DNA of 64,000 nt, from contig NZ_JADBDS010000001.1 in the NCBI RefSeq assembly GCF_014873705.1, positions 62,001-126,000 on the forward strand. Direction: 5' to 3'. A program made the translations under genes and the position numbers. Positions 8,328 to 17,637 of this stretch are shown in pieces. Position 1 is the stretch's first letter. Each line of letters opens with the position of its first letter. Below the pieces are notes generated by a model, which saw nothing but the letters and a program-made list of their open reading frames with translations, was not told where the DNA came from and made no database searches. The stretch comes from Mycobacterium sp. OAS707 (GTDB lineage Bacteria > Actinomycetota > Actinomycetes > Mycobacteriales > Mycobacteriaceae).

Positions 8328-8888
8328 ATGAGCTCCACCACGCGCGGATGGCTGGCGATCGCCGCTGCTGCGGTCATCGGCGCAGGTGCGCAGTTGACGC
8401 CGGCCCCCGCCGTGGCCGACCCCGAACCCGGGCCGCCGGGACCGCAGACTGAAATCCAGCCCGCTCCCGGCGATGGCGTGAAGCACAACATCACGTACCG
8501 CGCAAGCGCGACCGGGACGTCGCGGGGCGCAGTTGTCGCGTACAAGATGGACGATCACAACGTCAACAGCGAAACGCCTACGCTGCTGCCGGGACAAACG
8601 TTTGAGGTCAACACAGTCTTGGACGACCCCAAAGAGGCCGGCATGGAGATCTCGATCCAGTGGCCGTACGGGTCGAATCTGCACTGCGAGATCCTGGCCG
8701 ACGACCAGATCGTCGCGCAGGCGGATCAGTTCATCGCACCGCGGTTGTTCCACCCGAAGGACGATCCGCTGTACGGCGTGCTGCAATGTGGCGCCCCGCT
8801 GGACACGCCGGTCGCCGGTCAGACGTCGGCGACCGCGCCGCAGCCCGCCGCTCCGCCAGCAGAGGCGCCTGCCCCAGCCGCTACGTAG
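8328..8888 (+). CDS. Small secreted protein of unknown function
   Basis: This 186-residue protein has a clear Sec signal peptide (GWLAIAAAAVIGAGA then a likely cleavage after PAVA-D, about residue 31). The mature part is beta-strand-rich: HNITYRASATGT, YKMDDHNVNSETPTLLPG and LHCEILADDQIVAQAD, with two cysteines that could pair (LHCEIL and LQCGAP). It ends in a Pro/Ala-rich tail. The strand pattern loosely recalls the extracellular MmpS-type beta-sandwich, but that is only a guess. ATG 8328 was chosen because it begins the signal peptide and has AAGG about 9 nt upstream. Its TAG is directly followed by the opposite-strand stop of coaE, with no spacer between these convergent genes. Confidence 0.8.
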   Translation: MSSTTRGWLAIAAAAVIGAGAQLTPAPAVADPEPGPPGPQTEIQPAPGDGVKHNITYRASATGTSRGAVVAYKMDDHNVNSETPTLLPGQTFEVNTVLDDPKEAGMEISIQWPYGSNLHCEILADDQIVAQADQFIAPRLFHPKDDPLYGVLQCGAPLDTPVAGQTSATAPQPAAPPAEAPAPAAT

Positions 8889-10049
8889 CTAGGGCCGCCA
8901 CCCCGTCGTCTCCGCCCATTCCCACGCGCGCTCATACGCGTCGGCGAACCACGGCTCCTTGGCGTCTGCGTAGTCGGGCGCAGACAGCGCCCGACGCTTG
9001 GCCGCCAGATAATCCTGTTGCACAGCAGGACTCGCGGCCAACCAGTCGCGGAACAGGAGCGCGAACTGCTGAGCCGGCGAGCCGTCGACCCTGAGGTGGA
9101 CGTTCGCCGGGCGTCCGGGATCGGCCGCGCAGTGAATCCGCTTGCGCCACAACGAAGAATCGGCCGTGTGCGGCGTGTCCGCAGTGATGTGTTGGATACG
9201 CGGGAACCCGACGTGTTCCAGCGCGCTGTCGATCTCGTCGGCAACGTCCAGCGACGCCACGGTGACCTGGATGTCGATCACATCCTTGGCGTCCATGCCG
9301 GGCACTGCGGTCGATCCGATGTGATCGATCCGTAACGCCTTTGCGCCGCAGGCCATTTCGATGCGCTTGATAATCCTGCGCGCATCGTCGGACCAGGCCG
9401 GGCGATAGGGCACGAGCTCGTAGACCGTGGGACCGCACTGCCGGGTGCTGATGTTGTGCGCCAGCGGCAGCACCCGGTTGTGCCAGAGGTCGCGGGCCTT
9501 CTCCACGAGCTCACCTTGGGAACCCGAGTTGTCCAGCAGCACATCTGCTATCGCGCGCCGTTGCTCCTCGGGCGCCTGCGCCTTGATGCGCGCACGCGCG
9601 TCGGCCTCGTCCATCCCCCGCTTGATCAGACGGGTTACTCGGGTTTCGACATCTGCGGAGACCACGACGACAAGCGGAAACAACGGCGCCAGACCGGTTT
9701 CCACCAACAGCGGGATGTCCTCCACCACCACTGCGTCGTCGTGGACAGCGTCGAGGATCTCCTCGCGACGACGAGCGACCAGCGGATGCACGATGCCGTT
9801 GAGCTTGGCGCGCTTCTCGTCGTCGACGAACGCCTTGGCCGCCAGGGCGGGCCGGTTCAGTGCGCCGTCGGGCAGCAGGATGTCCTCACCGAACTCCGCG
9901 ACCAGCTGACCCAGCCCCTCGGTGCCGGGTTCGACGACCTCACGGGCGATCACATCGCCATCGACGATGATGCCGCCACATTCTGCGAACGTGGCGGACA
10001 CCGTCGACTTACCGGCGCCAATACCGCCGGTCAAACCGATGCGAAGCAT
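8889..10049 (-). CDS. coaE: Dephospho-CoA kinase fused to a GrpB/UPF0157 domain
   Basis: CoaE carries out the last step of coenzyme A synthesis, phosphorylating the 3'-hydroxyl of dephospho-CoA. The P-loop GGIGAGKST is at residues 8-16. The kinase domain runs to about residue 200 (HPLVARRREEIL, VVVVSADVETRVTRLIKRG). The C-terminal half (about 205-386) is a GrpB-type nucleotidyltransferase-fold domain with YRPAWSDDARRIIKRIE and IDHIGSTAVPGMDAKDVIDIQV, a fusion typical of mycobacteria. At 386 residues it is close to the usual length of about 400. It lies 11 bp downstream of rpsA, so the two are probably co-transcribed, as in M. tuberculosis (Rv1630-Rv1631). Confidence 0.96.
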   Translation of the reverse strand: MLRIGLTGGIGAGKSTVSATFAECGGIIVDGDVIAREVVEPGTEGLGQLVAEFGEDILLPDGALNRPALAAKAFVDDEKRAKLNGIVHPLVARRREEILDAVHDDAVVVEDIPLLVETGLAPLFPLVVVVSADVETRVTRLIKRGMDEADARARIKAQAPEEQRRAIADVLLDNSGSQGELVEKARDLWHNRVLPLAHNISTRQCGPTVYELVPYRPAWSDDARRIIKRIEMACGAKALRIDHIGSTAVPGMDAKDVIDIQVTVASLDVADEIDSALEHVGFPRIQHITADTPHTADSSLWRKRIHCAADPGRPANVHLRVDGSPAQQFALLFRDWLAASPAVQQDYLAAKRRALSAPDYADAKEPWFADAYERAWEWAETTGWRP

Positions 10050-10060
10050 CGTGCAGGCCG

Positions 10061-11506
10061 TTAGGCGCTGCCGGCGAGCTTCTCCCGCAGTGCAGCCAGC
10101 TGGGCGTCGCTGGCCAGCGACCCACCGGCGGACGGCTCATCGGAGCGCGACGCGCCGTTGGACGACGACGGCCGAGCTGCTTCCTCGGCCTCGGCAGCGG
10201 CGAACTTCTCCATCTGCGTGGTGTGCATCTTGTGCCGGCGCTCAGCCTCCGCGTAGCGGGACTCCCACTCCTCACGCTGCTTCTCGAAGCCCTCGAGCCA
10301 TTCGTTGGTCTCGGCGTCGAAGCCCTCGGGGAAGATGTAGTTGCCCTGCTCGTCGTAGCTGTCGGCCATGCCGTACTTCGACGGATCGAACTCCTCGGTG
10401 TAGTCCTCGTTGGCCTGCTTGAGGCTCAGCGAGATGCGGCGGCGCTCCAGGTCGATGTCGATGACCTTGACCATCGCGTCGTCGCCGACCTGGACCACCT
10501 GGTCCGGGACCTCGACGTGGCGCTCCGAGAGCTCGGAGATGTGCACCAGGCCCTCGATGCCCTCCTCGACGCGGACGAACGCACCGAACGGCACCAGCTT
10601 GGTGACCTTGCCGGGGACGATCTGTCCGATGGCGTGGGTGCGGGCGAAGTGCCGCCACGGGTCTTCCTGAGTCGCCTTGAGCGACAACGAAACCCGCTCG
10701 CGGTCCATGTCGACGTCGAGCACCTCGACGGTGACCTCGTCGCCGACCTGAACAACCTCGGACGGGTGATCGATGTGCTTCCAGGACAGCTCGGAAACGT
10801 GCACCAGACCGTCGACACCGCCGAGATCGACGAACGCGCCGAAGTTGACGATCGAGGAGACGACGCCCTTGCGGATGGCGCCCTTCTGCAGCTGGTTGAG
10901 GAACTCGCTGCGCACCTCGGACTGGGTCTGCTCCAGCCAGGCGCGGCGGGAAAGCACCACGTTGTTGCGGTTCTTGTCGAGCTCGATGATCTTGGCCTCG
11001 ATCTCCTTGCCGATGTACGGCTGCAGATCGCGGACACGACGCATCTCGACCAGCGAAGCGGGCAAGAAGCCGCGTAGGCCGATGTCGAGGATCAGGCCGC
11101 CCTTGACGACCTCGATGACGGTGCCCTTGACGGCCTCGTCCTTTTCCTTGAGCTCTTCGATGGTGCCCCAGGCCCGCTCGTACTGAGCGCGCTTCTTGGA
11201 CAGGATCAGGCGGCCTTCCTTGTCCTCCTTGGTGAGGACCAGAGCTTCGACCTCATCGCCGACGGAAACGACCTCGTTGGGGTCGACGTCGTGCTTGATG
11301 GAGAGCTCACGGGAAGGGATGACACCTTCGGTCTTGTAGCCGATGTCGAGCAGGACTTCGTCGCGGTCAACCTTGACGATGGTCCCTTCGACGATGTCGC
11401 CATCGTTGAAGTATTTGATGGTCTTGTCGATGGCGGCGAGGAAATCCTCCGCGGAGCCGATGTCGTTGAGGGCTACTTGCGGAGACGTGACGGAGGGACT
11501 TGGCAT
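10061..11506 (-). CDS. rpsA: 30S ribosomal protein S1
   Basis: This is a 481-residue S1 protein that helps mRNA bind to the small subunit. Four S1/OB repeats are visible at about residues 35-105, 122-190, 208-278 and 295-364, each with a G-x-V-x-x-I-x(2)-F/G-x-F-V-style core (VVSSIVNFGAFVDLGG, VTKLVPFGAFVRVEEG). The C-terminal tail is charged and then Ser/Gly-rich. The start is ATG 11506 (MPSPSVTSPQ), which gives exactly the length known for M. tuberculosis RpsA; an upstream in-frame ATG would only add a non-conserved stretch. A TACGAT -10-like hexamer lies about 35 bp upstream. Downstream, coaE follows after 11 bp. Confidence 0.97.
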   Translation of the reverse strand: MPSPSVTSPQVALNDIGSAEDFLAAIDKTIKYFNDGDIVEGTIVKVDRDEVLLDIGYKTEGVIPSRELSIKHDVDPNEVVSVGDEVEALVLTKEDKEGRLILSKKRAQYERAWGTIEELKEKDEAVKGTVIEVVKGGLILDIGLRGFLPASLVEMRRVRDLQPYIGKEIEAKIIELDKNRNNVVLSRRAWLEQTQSEVRSEFLNQLQKGAIRKGVVSSIVNFGAFVDLGGVDGLVHVSELSWKHIDHPSEVVQVGDEVTVEVLDVDMDRERVSLSLKATQEDPWRHFARTHAIGQIVPGKVTKLVPFGAFVRVEEGIEGLVHISELSERHVEVPDQVVQVGDDAMVKVIDIDLERRRISLSLKQANEDYTEEFDPSKYGMADSYDEQGNYIFPEGFDAETNEWLEGFEKQREEWESRYAEAERRHKMHTTQMEKFAAAEAEEAARPSSSNGASRSDEPSAGGSLASDAQLAALREKLAGSA

Positions 11507-11696
11507 GTGGTGGGTTGCTCCGGACAGGTTCAATCGTAGGGACATGGGAATCTTGTTATTGGCTCGGCGCGGGCGCCGATATCGTGCTGTGCACCCGCAG
11601 CAGAGATCGCAAAACCGCAGACGGGTACCCGTCGAGGTTACTCGACTGTGTACATGCTGGACAAACTCGGCCTCCAGAGCCCGCCGATCATGATCA

Positions 11697-12881
11697 ATGC
11701 GCGGCTACGCTGCTCTGGTGTCATCCGCAGGCGCACCACCACCTCCGTATGTGCTCACCCCGCCGTTTCAGCGCAAAATCCGTAAGGTCGGCGCCCCGCT
11801 GGCCGTGATCATCCTGCTCGGCACCATCGCCGGGCTGATCGTGATCGGGCTGACCGTCTACAACCCCGTCGGAGCGGGAATCGGATTCGCGCTGTCCAGC
11901 ACCGTGATGATCGTCGTCGTCCTCGCCTACATCTGGCTGGACCGCTGGGAGCCTGAACCGCCGCGACTGCTTGTCTTCGCCTTTCTCTGGGGTGCCTCGG
12001 TCGCAGTCGTGCTGGCTTCGATCATTCAGATTTACGCCGAATCGATGCTCCACCCCGATCTGGCGGACACGGAGTCGCCCAGCGCACTCTCCCTCGTGCT
12101 CAGTGCGCCGCTGACCGAGGAAGCCGCCAAGGGCCTGTTCCTGCTGCTCATGATGACCGGCCGGCGCCGCAACGAACTCAACTCACTGACCGACTGCCTG
12201 GTGTACGCGGGGCTGGTCGGCGCGGGCTTCGCCTGGCTCGAGGACATCCTCTACATCGCCAACGGCGAATCGGTGTCCGAGTCGCTGCTGACGGCGGCGG
12301 TCCGGCTGATCATGGGCCCGTTCGCGCATTCGCTTTTCACCACCATGACCGGCATTGGCGTGTACTTCGCACTGCAGCAGCGCAACGGCGTCGCGAAGGC
12401 CGGCTGCGTCGTGCTCGGCTACCTGGGCGCGGTATTCATGCACGGGCTCTGGAACGGCTCGTCGCTGGTGGGCTTCGAGGCGTATCTGCTGGTCTACGCG
12501 TTGTGGATGGTGCCGATCTTCGCGCTGGTGATCGCGCTCGGCGTGCACAGCCGACGCCGGGAGCAGACGGTCGTCGCCTCCAAGCTGCCGGGAATGGTGT
12601 CGGCGGGCCTCGTCACCCCGAATGAGGCCACCTGGCTGGGCTCTCTGAAGGCCCGCAAGGTCGCGATCACCGAGGCGACCCGGCTGGGCGGCCGGGCCGC
12701 AGGCAAGTCGGCGAAGAACTTCGCGGCCCAGGTGGTCGAGCTGGCGTTCGTGCGGGACCGCATCGACCGCGGCTTCGGCGACCAGCGCGTGTTCGCGCTG
12801 CAGAACGAGGAGGCCTATCGGCTGTACGGCGCCCGGGCGGCGGCTCCCGTGCTGCAGGGGCTGGCCGGATACCGCGCCTAG
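11697..12881 (+). CDS. PrsW-family intramembrane metalloprotease
   Basis: This 394-residue multi-pass membrane protein has about eight hydrophobic segments in its first 280 residues. The PrsW/CPBP-like catalytic motifs are TEEAAKGLFLL (EExxK), FAWLEDILY, GPFAHSLFT and FMHGLWNGS, giving the paired glutamates and histidines for a membrane-embedded zinc site. The last 110 residues are soluble, with RKVAITEATRLGGRAAGKSAKNFA. PrsW proteins cleave membrane substrates such as anti-sigma factors; the substrate here is unknown. GTG 11718 is an alternative start giving SSAGAPPPPYVL at the N-terminus. It is divergent from rpsA across 190 bp and convergent with the next TetR gene (7 bp gap). Confidence 0.88.
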   Translation: MRGYAALVSSAGAPPPPYVLTPPFQRKIRKVGAPLAVIILLGTIAGLIVIGLTVYNPVGAGIGFALSSTVMIVVVLAYIWLDRWEPEPPRLLVFAFLWGASVAVVLASIIQIYAESMLHPDLADTESPSALSLVLSAPLTEEAAKGLFLLLMMTGRRRNELNSLTDCLVYAGLVGAGFAWLEDILYIANGESVSESLLTAAVRLIMGPFAHSLFTTMTGIGVYFALQQRNGVAKAGCVVLGYLGAVFMHGLWNGSSLVGFEAYLLVYALWMVPIFALVIALGVHSRRREQTVVASKLPGMVSAGLVTPNEATWLGSLKARKVAITEATRLGGRAAGKSAKNFAAQVVELAFVRDRIDRGFGDQRVFALQNEEAYRLYGARAAAPVLQGLAGYRA

Positions 12882-12888
12882 GCAGGAA

Positions 12889-13467
12889 CTATCGGGCCAT
12901 GGAGCCAACCAAGCGCGCGACGCGGCCAAGATGCGCGTCCGTCACCGGACGACCCAGTGCGATGAGGCGCCAGAACACGAGCGCTCCAAGCGCGTCGAGC
13001 ATGAGGTCCTGATCGGCGGTGGCCGCCAATTCACCGCGCTCGGCGGCGCGGTCGAGGACGACCTGGGCCCGCGCTCGACGTGGGCGGCCCACATAGTCCA
13101 TGAGTGCCTCGGCCAACACCGGATTGCGCTGGGCCTCTGCGAGGAGATCGGGATAAACGCGGCGGATCCGGGAGTCGTCCAGCCAGGATCGCACCTCGGT
13201 GAGGAGCGCCAGCAGATCGCCGTCAAGCGAGCCTGTGTCGGGCACAGGAGCGACGACCACGCTCAGGGTCCGCAGCGCGTCAGCGGTCATCTCGACCTTG
13301 GACGGCCACCGACGATAGATCGCACTCTTTCCAACGCCGGCGCGCCGGGCGACGGCATCCATGGTGAGGCCCCGAAACCCATGCTCGGCCAGGTCGGCCA
13401 TCACTGCATCGAGTATGGCGGCCGTAACCGCAGTGTCCTGGGGTCTGCCCGGCGCCGACCGGATCAT
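12889..13467 (-). CDS. TetR/AcrR family transcriptional regulator
   Basis: This 192-residue repressor has the helix-turn-helix MADLAEHGFRGLTMDAVARR at about residues 23-42, followed by AGVGKSAIYRRWPSK. The C-terminal part is of the common TetR_C_11-like type (YPDLLAEAQRNPVLAEALMDYV). Its start overlaps the stop of the NAD(P)-binding gene by 4 bp (ATGA at 13464-13467), so it is the third gene of a SnoaL-NmrA-TetR operon and probably controls that operon. No operator could be identified with confidence ahead of the operon. The ligand is unknown. Confidence 0.9.
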   Translation of the reverse strand: MIRSAPGRPQDTAVTAAILDAVMADLAEHGFRGLTMDAVARRAGVGKSAIYRRWPSKVEMTADALRTLSVVVAPVPDTGSLDGDLLALLTEVRSWLDDSRIRRVYPDLLAEAQRNPVLAEALMDYVGRPRRARAQVVLDRAAERGELAATADQDLMLDALGALVFWRLIALGRPVTDAHLGRVARLVGSMAR

Positions 13468-14312
13468 GCTGGTATCCCTGCGTGTTCGCGAAGGTAGTCA
13501 GCGAACGAACGTGGCGGCTGTCCGGTGAGCCGTTCGACTGCATCGGTGACTCGGGCTTCCCTGCCGTCGCGTATCCGTTCGTCGAGCACGGCGAGCGCCG
13601 ATGCGAACCCGAGGTCGTATCCGGCCTGAACGAGGAAGTCGACGTACCGCGCCGTTTCGACTGCACGATGGCGCACCGGGCGCTGGGTGATCGTCGTCAT
13701 GATCGCCGCGGCATCGTCGTAGCTGATTGCCTCGGGCCCGGTCAGCAGGTGGTCGGTGTTGCCTGCGCGCTCGCGGGCGAGCAGGCGAGCGGCGCAGCGA
13801 CCGATGTCGGCGGCGTCGATAAAGGCCAGCCGCCCACGCCCTGTGGCGGTGACGAATTCGCCCGTCGCGTGAATGCTGTCCGCATGCGGATGGCGCTCGA
13901 CGAAGTTCTGCATGAACCACGACGGCCGCAGAATCTCCCACTCGGGCAACGTGTTTCGCAATGCCGCGGCCACGACGCCGAGACCCGGATCACCGGCGGC
14001 GACCGCAGAAGAACTGAGCATCACCACCCGACGCACACCCATAGATGCGGCTTGGTCCAGGAATGGGCCGACCATCCGGATCGGGTCAGGGTCACCCACT
14101 GGAGCGATGAGGTAGATGCGTTCAACGCCATCCAGTGCGCTTCGATGCGTCGACGGATCGGACCAGTCGAACCGCACGTGTTCGAAGGCAGTCGGCGCGA
14201 TCCTCGCCCGCGTTGCCGTGCGAACCGTCAAGTTTGGATTGCCTGCCAGCTCATCGACAACGGCCGATCCGGTGTTTCCGGTCGCACCGAGCACGAGAAC
14301 CTTGCCGCTCAT
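13464..14312 (-). CDS. NmrA-like NAD(P)-binding oxidoreductase
   Basis: This 282-residue protein of the atypical short-chain dehydrogenase NmrA/HSCARG type has the glycine-rich nucleotide motif VLVLGATGNTGSAV at residues 5-18, a FDWSDPSTHRSALDGVERIYLIAPVG segment, MLSSSAVAAGDP in place of the classical catalytic Ser, and FIDAADIGRCAARLL. Members act as quinone or azo reductases or redox sensors that lack the usual Tyr-x3-Lys pair; none is evident here. ATG 14312 was selected because it sits just before the nucleotide motif and overlaps the SnoaL stop by 4 bp (14309-14312). Together with the downstream TetR this forms a small stress-response style operon. Confidence 0.88.
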   Translation of the reverse strand: MSGKVLVLGATGNTGSAVVDELAGNPNLTVRTATRARIAPTAFEHVRFDWSDPSTHRSALDGVERIYLIAPVGDPDPIRMVGPFLDQAASMGVRRVVMLSSSAVAAGDPGLGVVAAALRNTLPEWEILRPSWFMQNFVERHPHADSIHATGEFVTATGRGRLAFIDAADIGRCAARLLARERAGNTDHLLTGPEAISYDDAAAIMTTITQRPVRHRAVETARYVDFLVQAGYDLGFASALAVLDERIRDGREARVTDAVERLTGQPPRSFADYLREHAGIPA

Positions 14313-14815
14313 TTGGGGCCTGCATCGGTGAACGCGGCGATCATCTCGTCGACACTGCCGAGTGCTGCGCCGGCGGCAAGCGCGTTCCAATAGTCGCGGT
14401 AGGCGACGATGCCGTCCGCGCCAACCGTGACGAAGGCGACGTAATCGATGTCGTACGCCCGGCCGGTCGCGTGGGCGATGCCGCTCACTCCCCACTCGAC
14501 GATGATCGTGTCGGGGTCCGTGGTCTCATGCCGGGTCTGATGGCTCACGCCCCGAACATCGACGATGTCGGTGTAGCCCGCGAGATAGTCGCGAACCTCC
14601 TCGCGACCACTCAGCCGCGGCCAGCCGGGCGGCGCGAACGGGAAGGTCATCGTGCCGTCGGCCGCCCATTCGTCGGCGAACGCGTCCATGTTGTGCGCCA
14701 ACAACGCCGCCTGTAATCGGTCGATCACGGCATTGGCGCGCTGCCGCCGCGCATCGGCATCCAGGTCGTCATCAATCGGATCTGCTTCGCGTAATACGGG
14801 ACGGTTTGGTCTCAT
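14309..14815 (-). CDS. SnoaL/NTF2-like protein
   Basis: This 168-residue single-domain protein has a cone-shaped NTF2/SnoaL-type fold: a long N-terminal helix (RANAVIDRLQAALLAHNMDAFAD), EWAADGTMTFPFAPPGWP, REEVRDYLAGYTDIVD, then strands with IVEWGVSGIAH and YVAFVTVGADGIVAYRDYW. These proteins act as small isomerases, hydrolases or ligand carriers. The start is ATG 14815; a TTG at 14827 is possible. The last bases overlap the NmrA-like gene, so it is the first gene of the operon SnoaL-NmrA-TetR. Its upstream end lies only 51 bp from the polA stop on the same strand. The substrate cannot be read from the sequence. Confidence 0.85.
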   Translation of the reverse strand: MRPNRPVLREADPIDDDLDADARRQRANAVIDRLQAALLAHNMDAFADEWAADGTMTFPFAPPGWPRLSGREEVRDYLAGYTDIVDVRGVSHQTRHETTDPDTIIVEWGVSGIAHATGRAYDIDYVAFVTVGADGIVAYRDYWNALAAGAALGSVDEMIAAFTDAGPK

Positions 14816-14866
14816 AATAGGGCGCAACCAGTGCTCAGCAGTGCTTTATTCCGAGTCGAGCTCGTC

Positions 14867-17590
14867 CTAATGCGCGGCTGAATCCCAGCTACGACCGAAC
14901 CCGACGCTGACCTCGAGCGGCACGTCCAGCGGATAGGCGTTGCCCATCTGCTCGCGCACCAACTTCTCCAGGTCCGCGCGTTCGCCTTCGGCGACCTCGA
15001 ACAGCAGCTCGTCGTGGACCTGCAGCAGCATCCGCGACTTCAAACCGGACTCCTTGAGCGCCTTGTCGACATTGATCATCGCGACCTTGATGATGTCGGC
15101 CGCACTGCCCTGGATCGGCGCGTTCAGCGCGGCCCGCTCGGCGGCCTCGCGCACGTTGCGGTTACTGCTGTCCAGCTCCGGCAGGTAGCGGCGCCGCCCG
15201 AACACCGTCGACGTGTAGCCGTCCTTGCGGGCCTGGTCGACGACATCGCGCAGATAGTCGCGCACCCCGCCGAAGCGGTCGAAGTACTGCTCCATCTGCA
15301 CCTTGGCTTCCTCGGTGGAGATCTTCAGCTGGGCGGCCAGGCCGTACGCACTCAACCCGTAGGCCAGGCCATAGGACATCGCCTTGACCCGTCGCCGCAG
15401 CTCGGCGGTGACCTCATCGATCGGCACCGAGAAGGCCCGCGAGGCGACGAACGAGTGCAGGTCCTCGCCGGTGTTGAACGCCTCGATGAGGCCCTCGTCC
15501 TTGGACAGGTGCGCCATGATCCGCATCTCGATCTGGCTGTAGTCGGCCGTCATCAGCTCGTCGAATCCCTTACCGACGACAAAAGCGTCGCGGATGCGGC
15601 GACCCGCCTCGGTGCGGATCGGGATGTTCTGCAGGTTCGGCTCGGTCGACGACAACCGGCCGGTCGCGGCGATGGTCTGGTTGAACGTGGTGTGAATCCG
15701 GCCGTCGGACGCGACGGAGTTGATCAACCCGTCGACGGTGACTTTCAGCCTGGTCGCGTCGCGGTGCGACAGCAGATGCTGCAGGAACGGGTGCCCGGTC
15801 TTGTCGTAGAGCGATTGCAGCGCGTCGGCGTCGGTGGTGTAGCCGGTCTTGGTGCGCTTGGTCTTCGGCATCTCCAGCTCGTCGAACAGCACCACCTGCA
15901 GCTGTTTCGGCGAGCCGAGGTTGATCTGCTTGCCGATCACCGCGTAGGCGGCCTCGGCCGCGTCGCGGATCAGGTCGCCGAATTCGCTCTGCAACTCGCC
16001 CAGCTGCTTCAGGTCGACGGCGATACCGACCGACTCCATCGCGGCCAGCGCCCGCTGCACCGGCAGCTCCATGTCGCCCAGCAGCGAGGAGCACTCCATC
16101 CGGGCCAGTTCCTCATCGAGCGCATCAGCCAGATCCATCACCGCGCTGGCGCGCAGGATGACGGTCTGCACGGCCTGATCGTCGACGCCCTCACTGTCGT
16201 CGAGAAGCGAAAGTTGTTGCTGCTCAGGGTTATCCGCGCGCAGCTCACGTTTCAGGTAGCGCAGCGACAGGTCGTCGAGCGCGAAACTGCGCTGCCCCGG
16301 CCGCACCAGATAGGCGGCCAGCGCGGTGTCGGAGGTGACGCCTGCCAGCTTCCAGCCGCGGCCTTCGAGGTCATGCATGGCCAGCTTGGCCTCGTGCAGC
16401 GCCTTCGGTTGTTCGGGATCCGCGAGCCAGGAAGCCAACGCGGCCTCGTCGTCGGCGCTCAGTGTGGCCGTGTCGATATAGCGGCCGTCGCCATCGCTGG
16501 CGACGATGGCCAGCGCGGTGGCATCGGCGTCGAACGCCAGATGCGTGCCGACGACTGCCATCCCGGACCGGCCGCCCTTGTCCTCCAGCCAGCCGGCCAG
16601 CTCACCCGCCTCGAGTGCCCCGCCCTTGACGTCGAAGCCCTGGTCGACCTCGGGATCGGTGGAGGCGAGCGTGTCGAAGAGCCGGTCACGCAGCACCCGG
16701 AACTCCAGGTCGTCGAACAGGCGGTGGATCTGGTCGCGGTCCCACGGCTGCATCCGCAGCGTGTCGGGCGTCTGCGCCAGCGGCACGTCTTTGACGAGGT
16801 CGGTGAGCTCCCGGTTGAGCACCACGCTCGACAGGTTGGCGCGCAGCGCATCGCCGACCTTGCCCTTCACCGCATCGACGTTGTCGACAAGGGACTGCAG
16901 CGATCCGAACTCGGCGATCCATTTGGTCGCCGTCTTCTCCCCCACACCCGGGATACCGGGCAGGTTGTCGCTGGGGTCGCCGCGCAGCGCCGCGAAGTCC
17001 GGGTACTGCTGCGGCGTCAGCCCGTACTTCTCGACGACCGCCTCCGGCGTGAACCGGGTGAGCTCGCTGACGCCCTTGCGCGGATACAGCACCGTGACGT
17101 CGTCACTGACGAGTTGCAGCGCATCGCGGTCGCCGGTGACGACCAGCACGCGGTAGCCGTCGTCCTCGGCCTGGGTGGCCAGCGTGGCGATGATGTCGTC
17201 GGCCTCGAAGCCCGGCTCGGCCAGCACGGTGATGCCGAGCGCGACGAGCACCTCCTTGGTGATGTCGATCTGCCCCCGGAACTCGTCGGGGGTCGCGGAA
17301 CGTCCGGCCTTGTACTCCGGGTATTTGTCCACGCGAAACGTCTGGCGGGAGACGTCGAAGGCGGCGGCGATGTGTGACGGCTGCTCGTCGCGCAGCAGGT
17401 TGATCAGCATCGCGGTGAAGCCGTAGACCGCGTTGGTGGTCAGCCCGCCCTGGGTCTTGAAGTTCTCCGCCGGCAACGCGTAGAAGGCCCGGTACGCCAG
17501 CGAATTGCCGTCCAGCAGCATCAATGTGGGCTTTTGGCCCACACCTTCGGACGCAGTCTTTTTCTCGGTTGCGGTACTGGCTGGGCTCAC
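14867..17590 (-). CDS. polA: DNA polymerase I
   Basis: This 907-residue polymerase for Okazaki-fragment processing and gap repair is close to the 904 residues of the M. tuberculosis enzyme. The 5'-nuclease domain fills residues 20-310 (LMLLDGNSLAYRAFYALP, GDPSDNLPGIPGVGEKTA). The middle 3'-5' exonuclease-like domain (about 330-520) lacks the metal-binding acidic set, as in other mycobacteria. The polymerase domain follows with ATGRLSSTEPNLQNIP, motif A TADYSQIEMRI, the O helix RRRVKAMSYGLAYGLSAYG and motif C LLQVHDELLFEV. The GTG start at 17590 is preceded at leaderless distance by a -10 element. It is the last conserved core gene before the accessory block. Confidence 0.98.
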   Translation of the reverse strand: MSPASTATEKKTASEGVGQKPTLMLLDGNSLAYRAFYALPAENFKTQGGLTTNAVYGFTAMLINLLRDEQPSHIAAAFDVSRQTFRVDKYPEYKAGRSATPDEFRGQIDITKEVLVALGITVLAEPGFEADDIIATLATQAEDDGYRVLVVTGDRDALQLVSDDVTVLYPRKGVSELTRFTPEAVVEKYGLTPQQYPDFAALRGDPSDNLPGIPGVGEKTATKWIAEFGSLQSLVDNVDAVKGKVGDALRANLSSVVLNRELTDLVKDVPLAQTPDTLRMQPWDRDQIHRLFDDLEFRVLRDRLFDTLASTDPEVDQGFDVKGGALEAGELAGWLEDKGGRSGMAVVGTHLAFDADATALAIVASDGDGRYIDTATLSADDEAALASWLADPEQPKALHEAKLAMHDLEGRGWKLAGVTSDTALAAYLVRPGQRSFALDDLSLRYLKRELRADNPEQQQLSLLDDSEGVDDQAVQTVILRASAVMDLADALDEELARMECSSLLGDMELPVQRALAAMESVGIAVDLKQLGELQSEFGDLIRDAAEAAYAVIGKQINLGSPKQLQVVLFDELEMPKTKRTKTGYTTDADALQSLYDKTGHPFLQHLLSHRDATRLKVTVDGLINSVASDGRIHTTFNQTIAATGRLSSTEPNLQNIPIRTEAGRRIRDAFVVGKGFDELMTADYSQIEMRIMAHLSKDEGLIEAFNTGEDLHSFVASRAFSVPIDEVTAELRRRVKAMSYGLAYGLSAYGLAAQLKISTEEAKVQMEQYFDRFGGVRDYLRDVVDQARKDGYTSTVFGRRRYLPELDSSNRNVREAAERAALNAPIQGSAADIIKVAMINVDKALKESGLKSRMLLQVHDELLFEVAEGERADLEKLVREQMGNAYPLDVPLEVSVGFGRSWDSAAH

Positions 17591-17596
17591 GGCCCT

Positions 17597-17602
17597 ACTC
17601 TA
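17597..17602 (-). promoter_or_regulatory. -10 element for a leaderless polA transcript
   Basis: On the minus strand TAGAGT (TANNNT) is followed by six bases, AGGGCC, and then the GTG start codon of polA. This is the spacing expected when transcription begins at the first base of the start codon, a frequent arrangement in mycobacteria. No Shine-Dalgarno match lies before the GTG. The role is inferred from spacing. Confidence 0.6.
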
Positions 17603-17637
17603 TGCACCGCCGCCGACAGGGATGCCGTGACTGTCAG

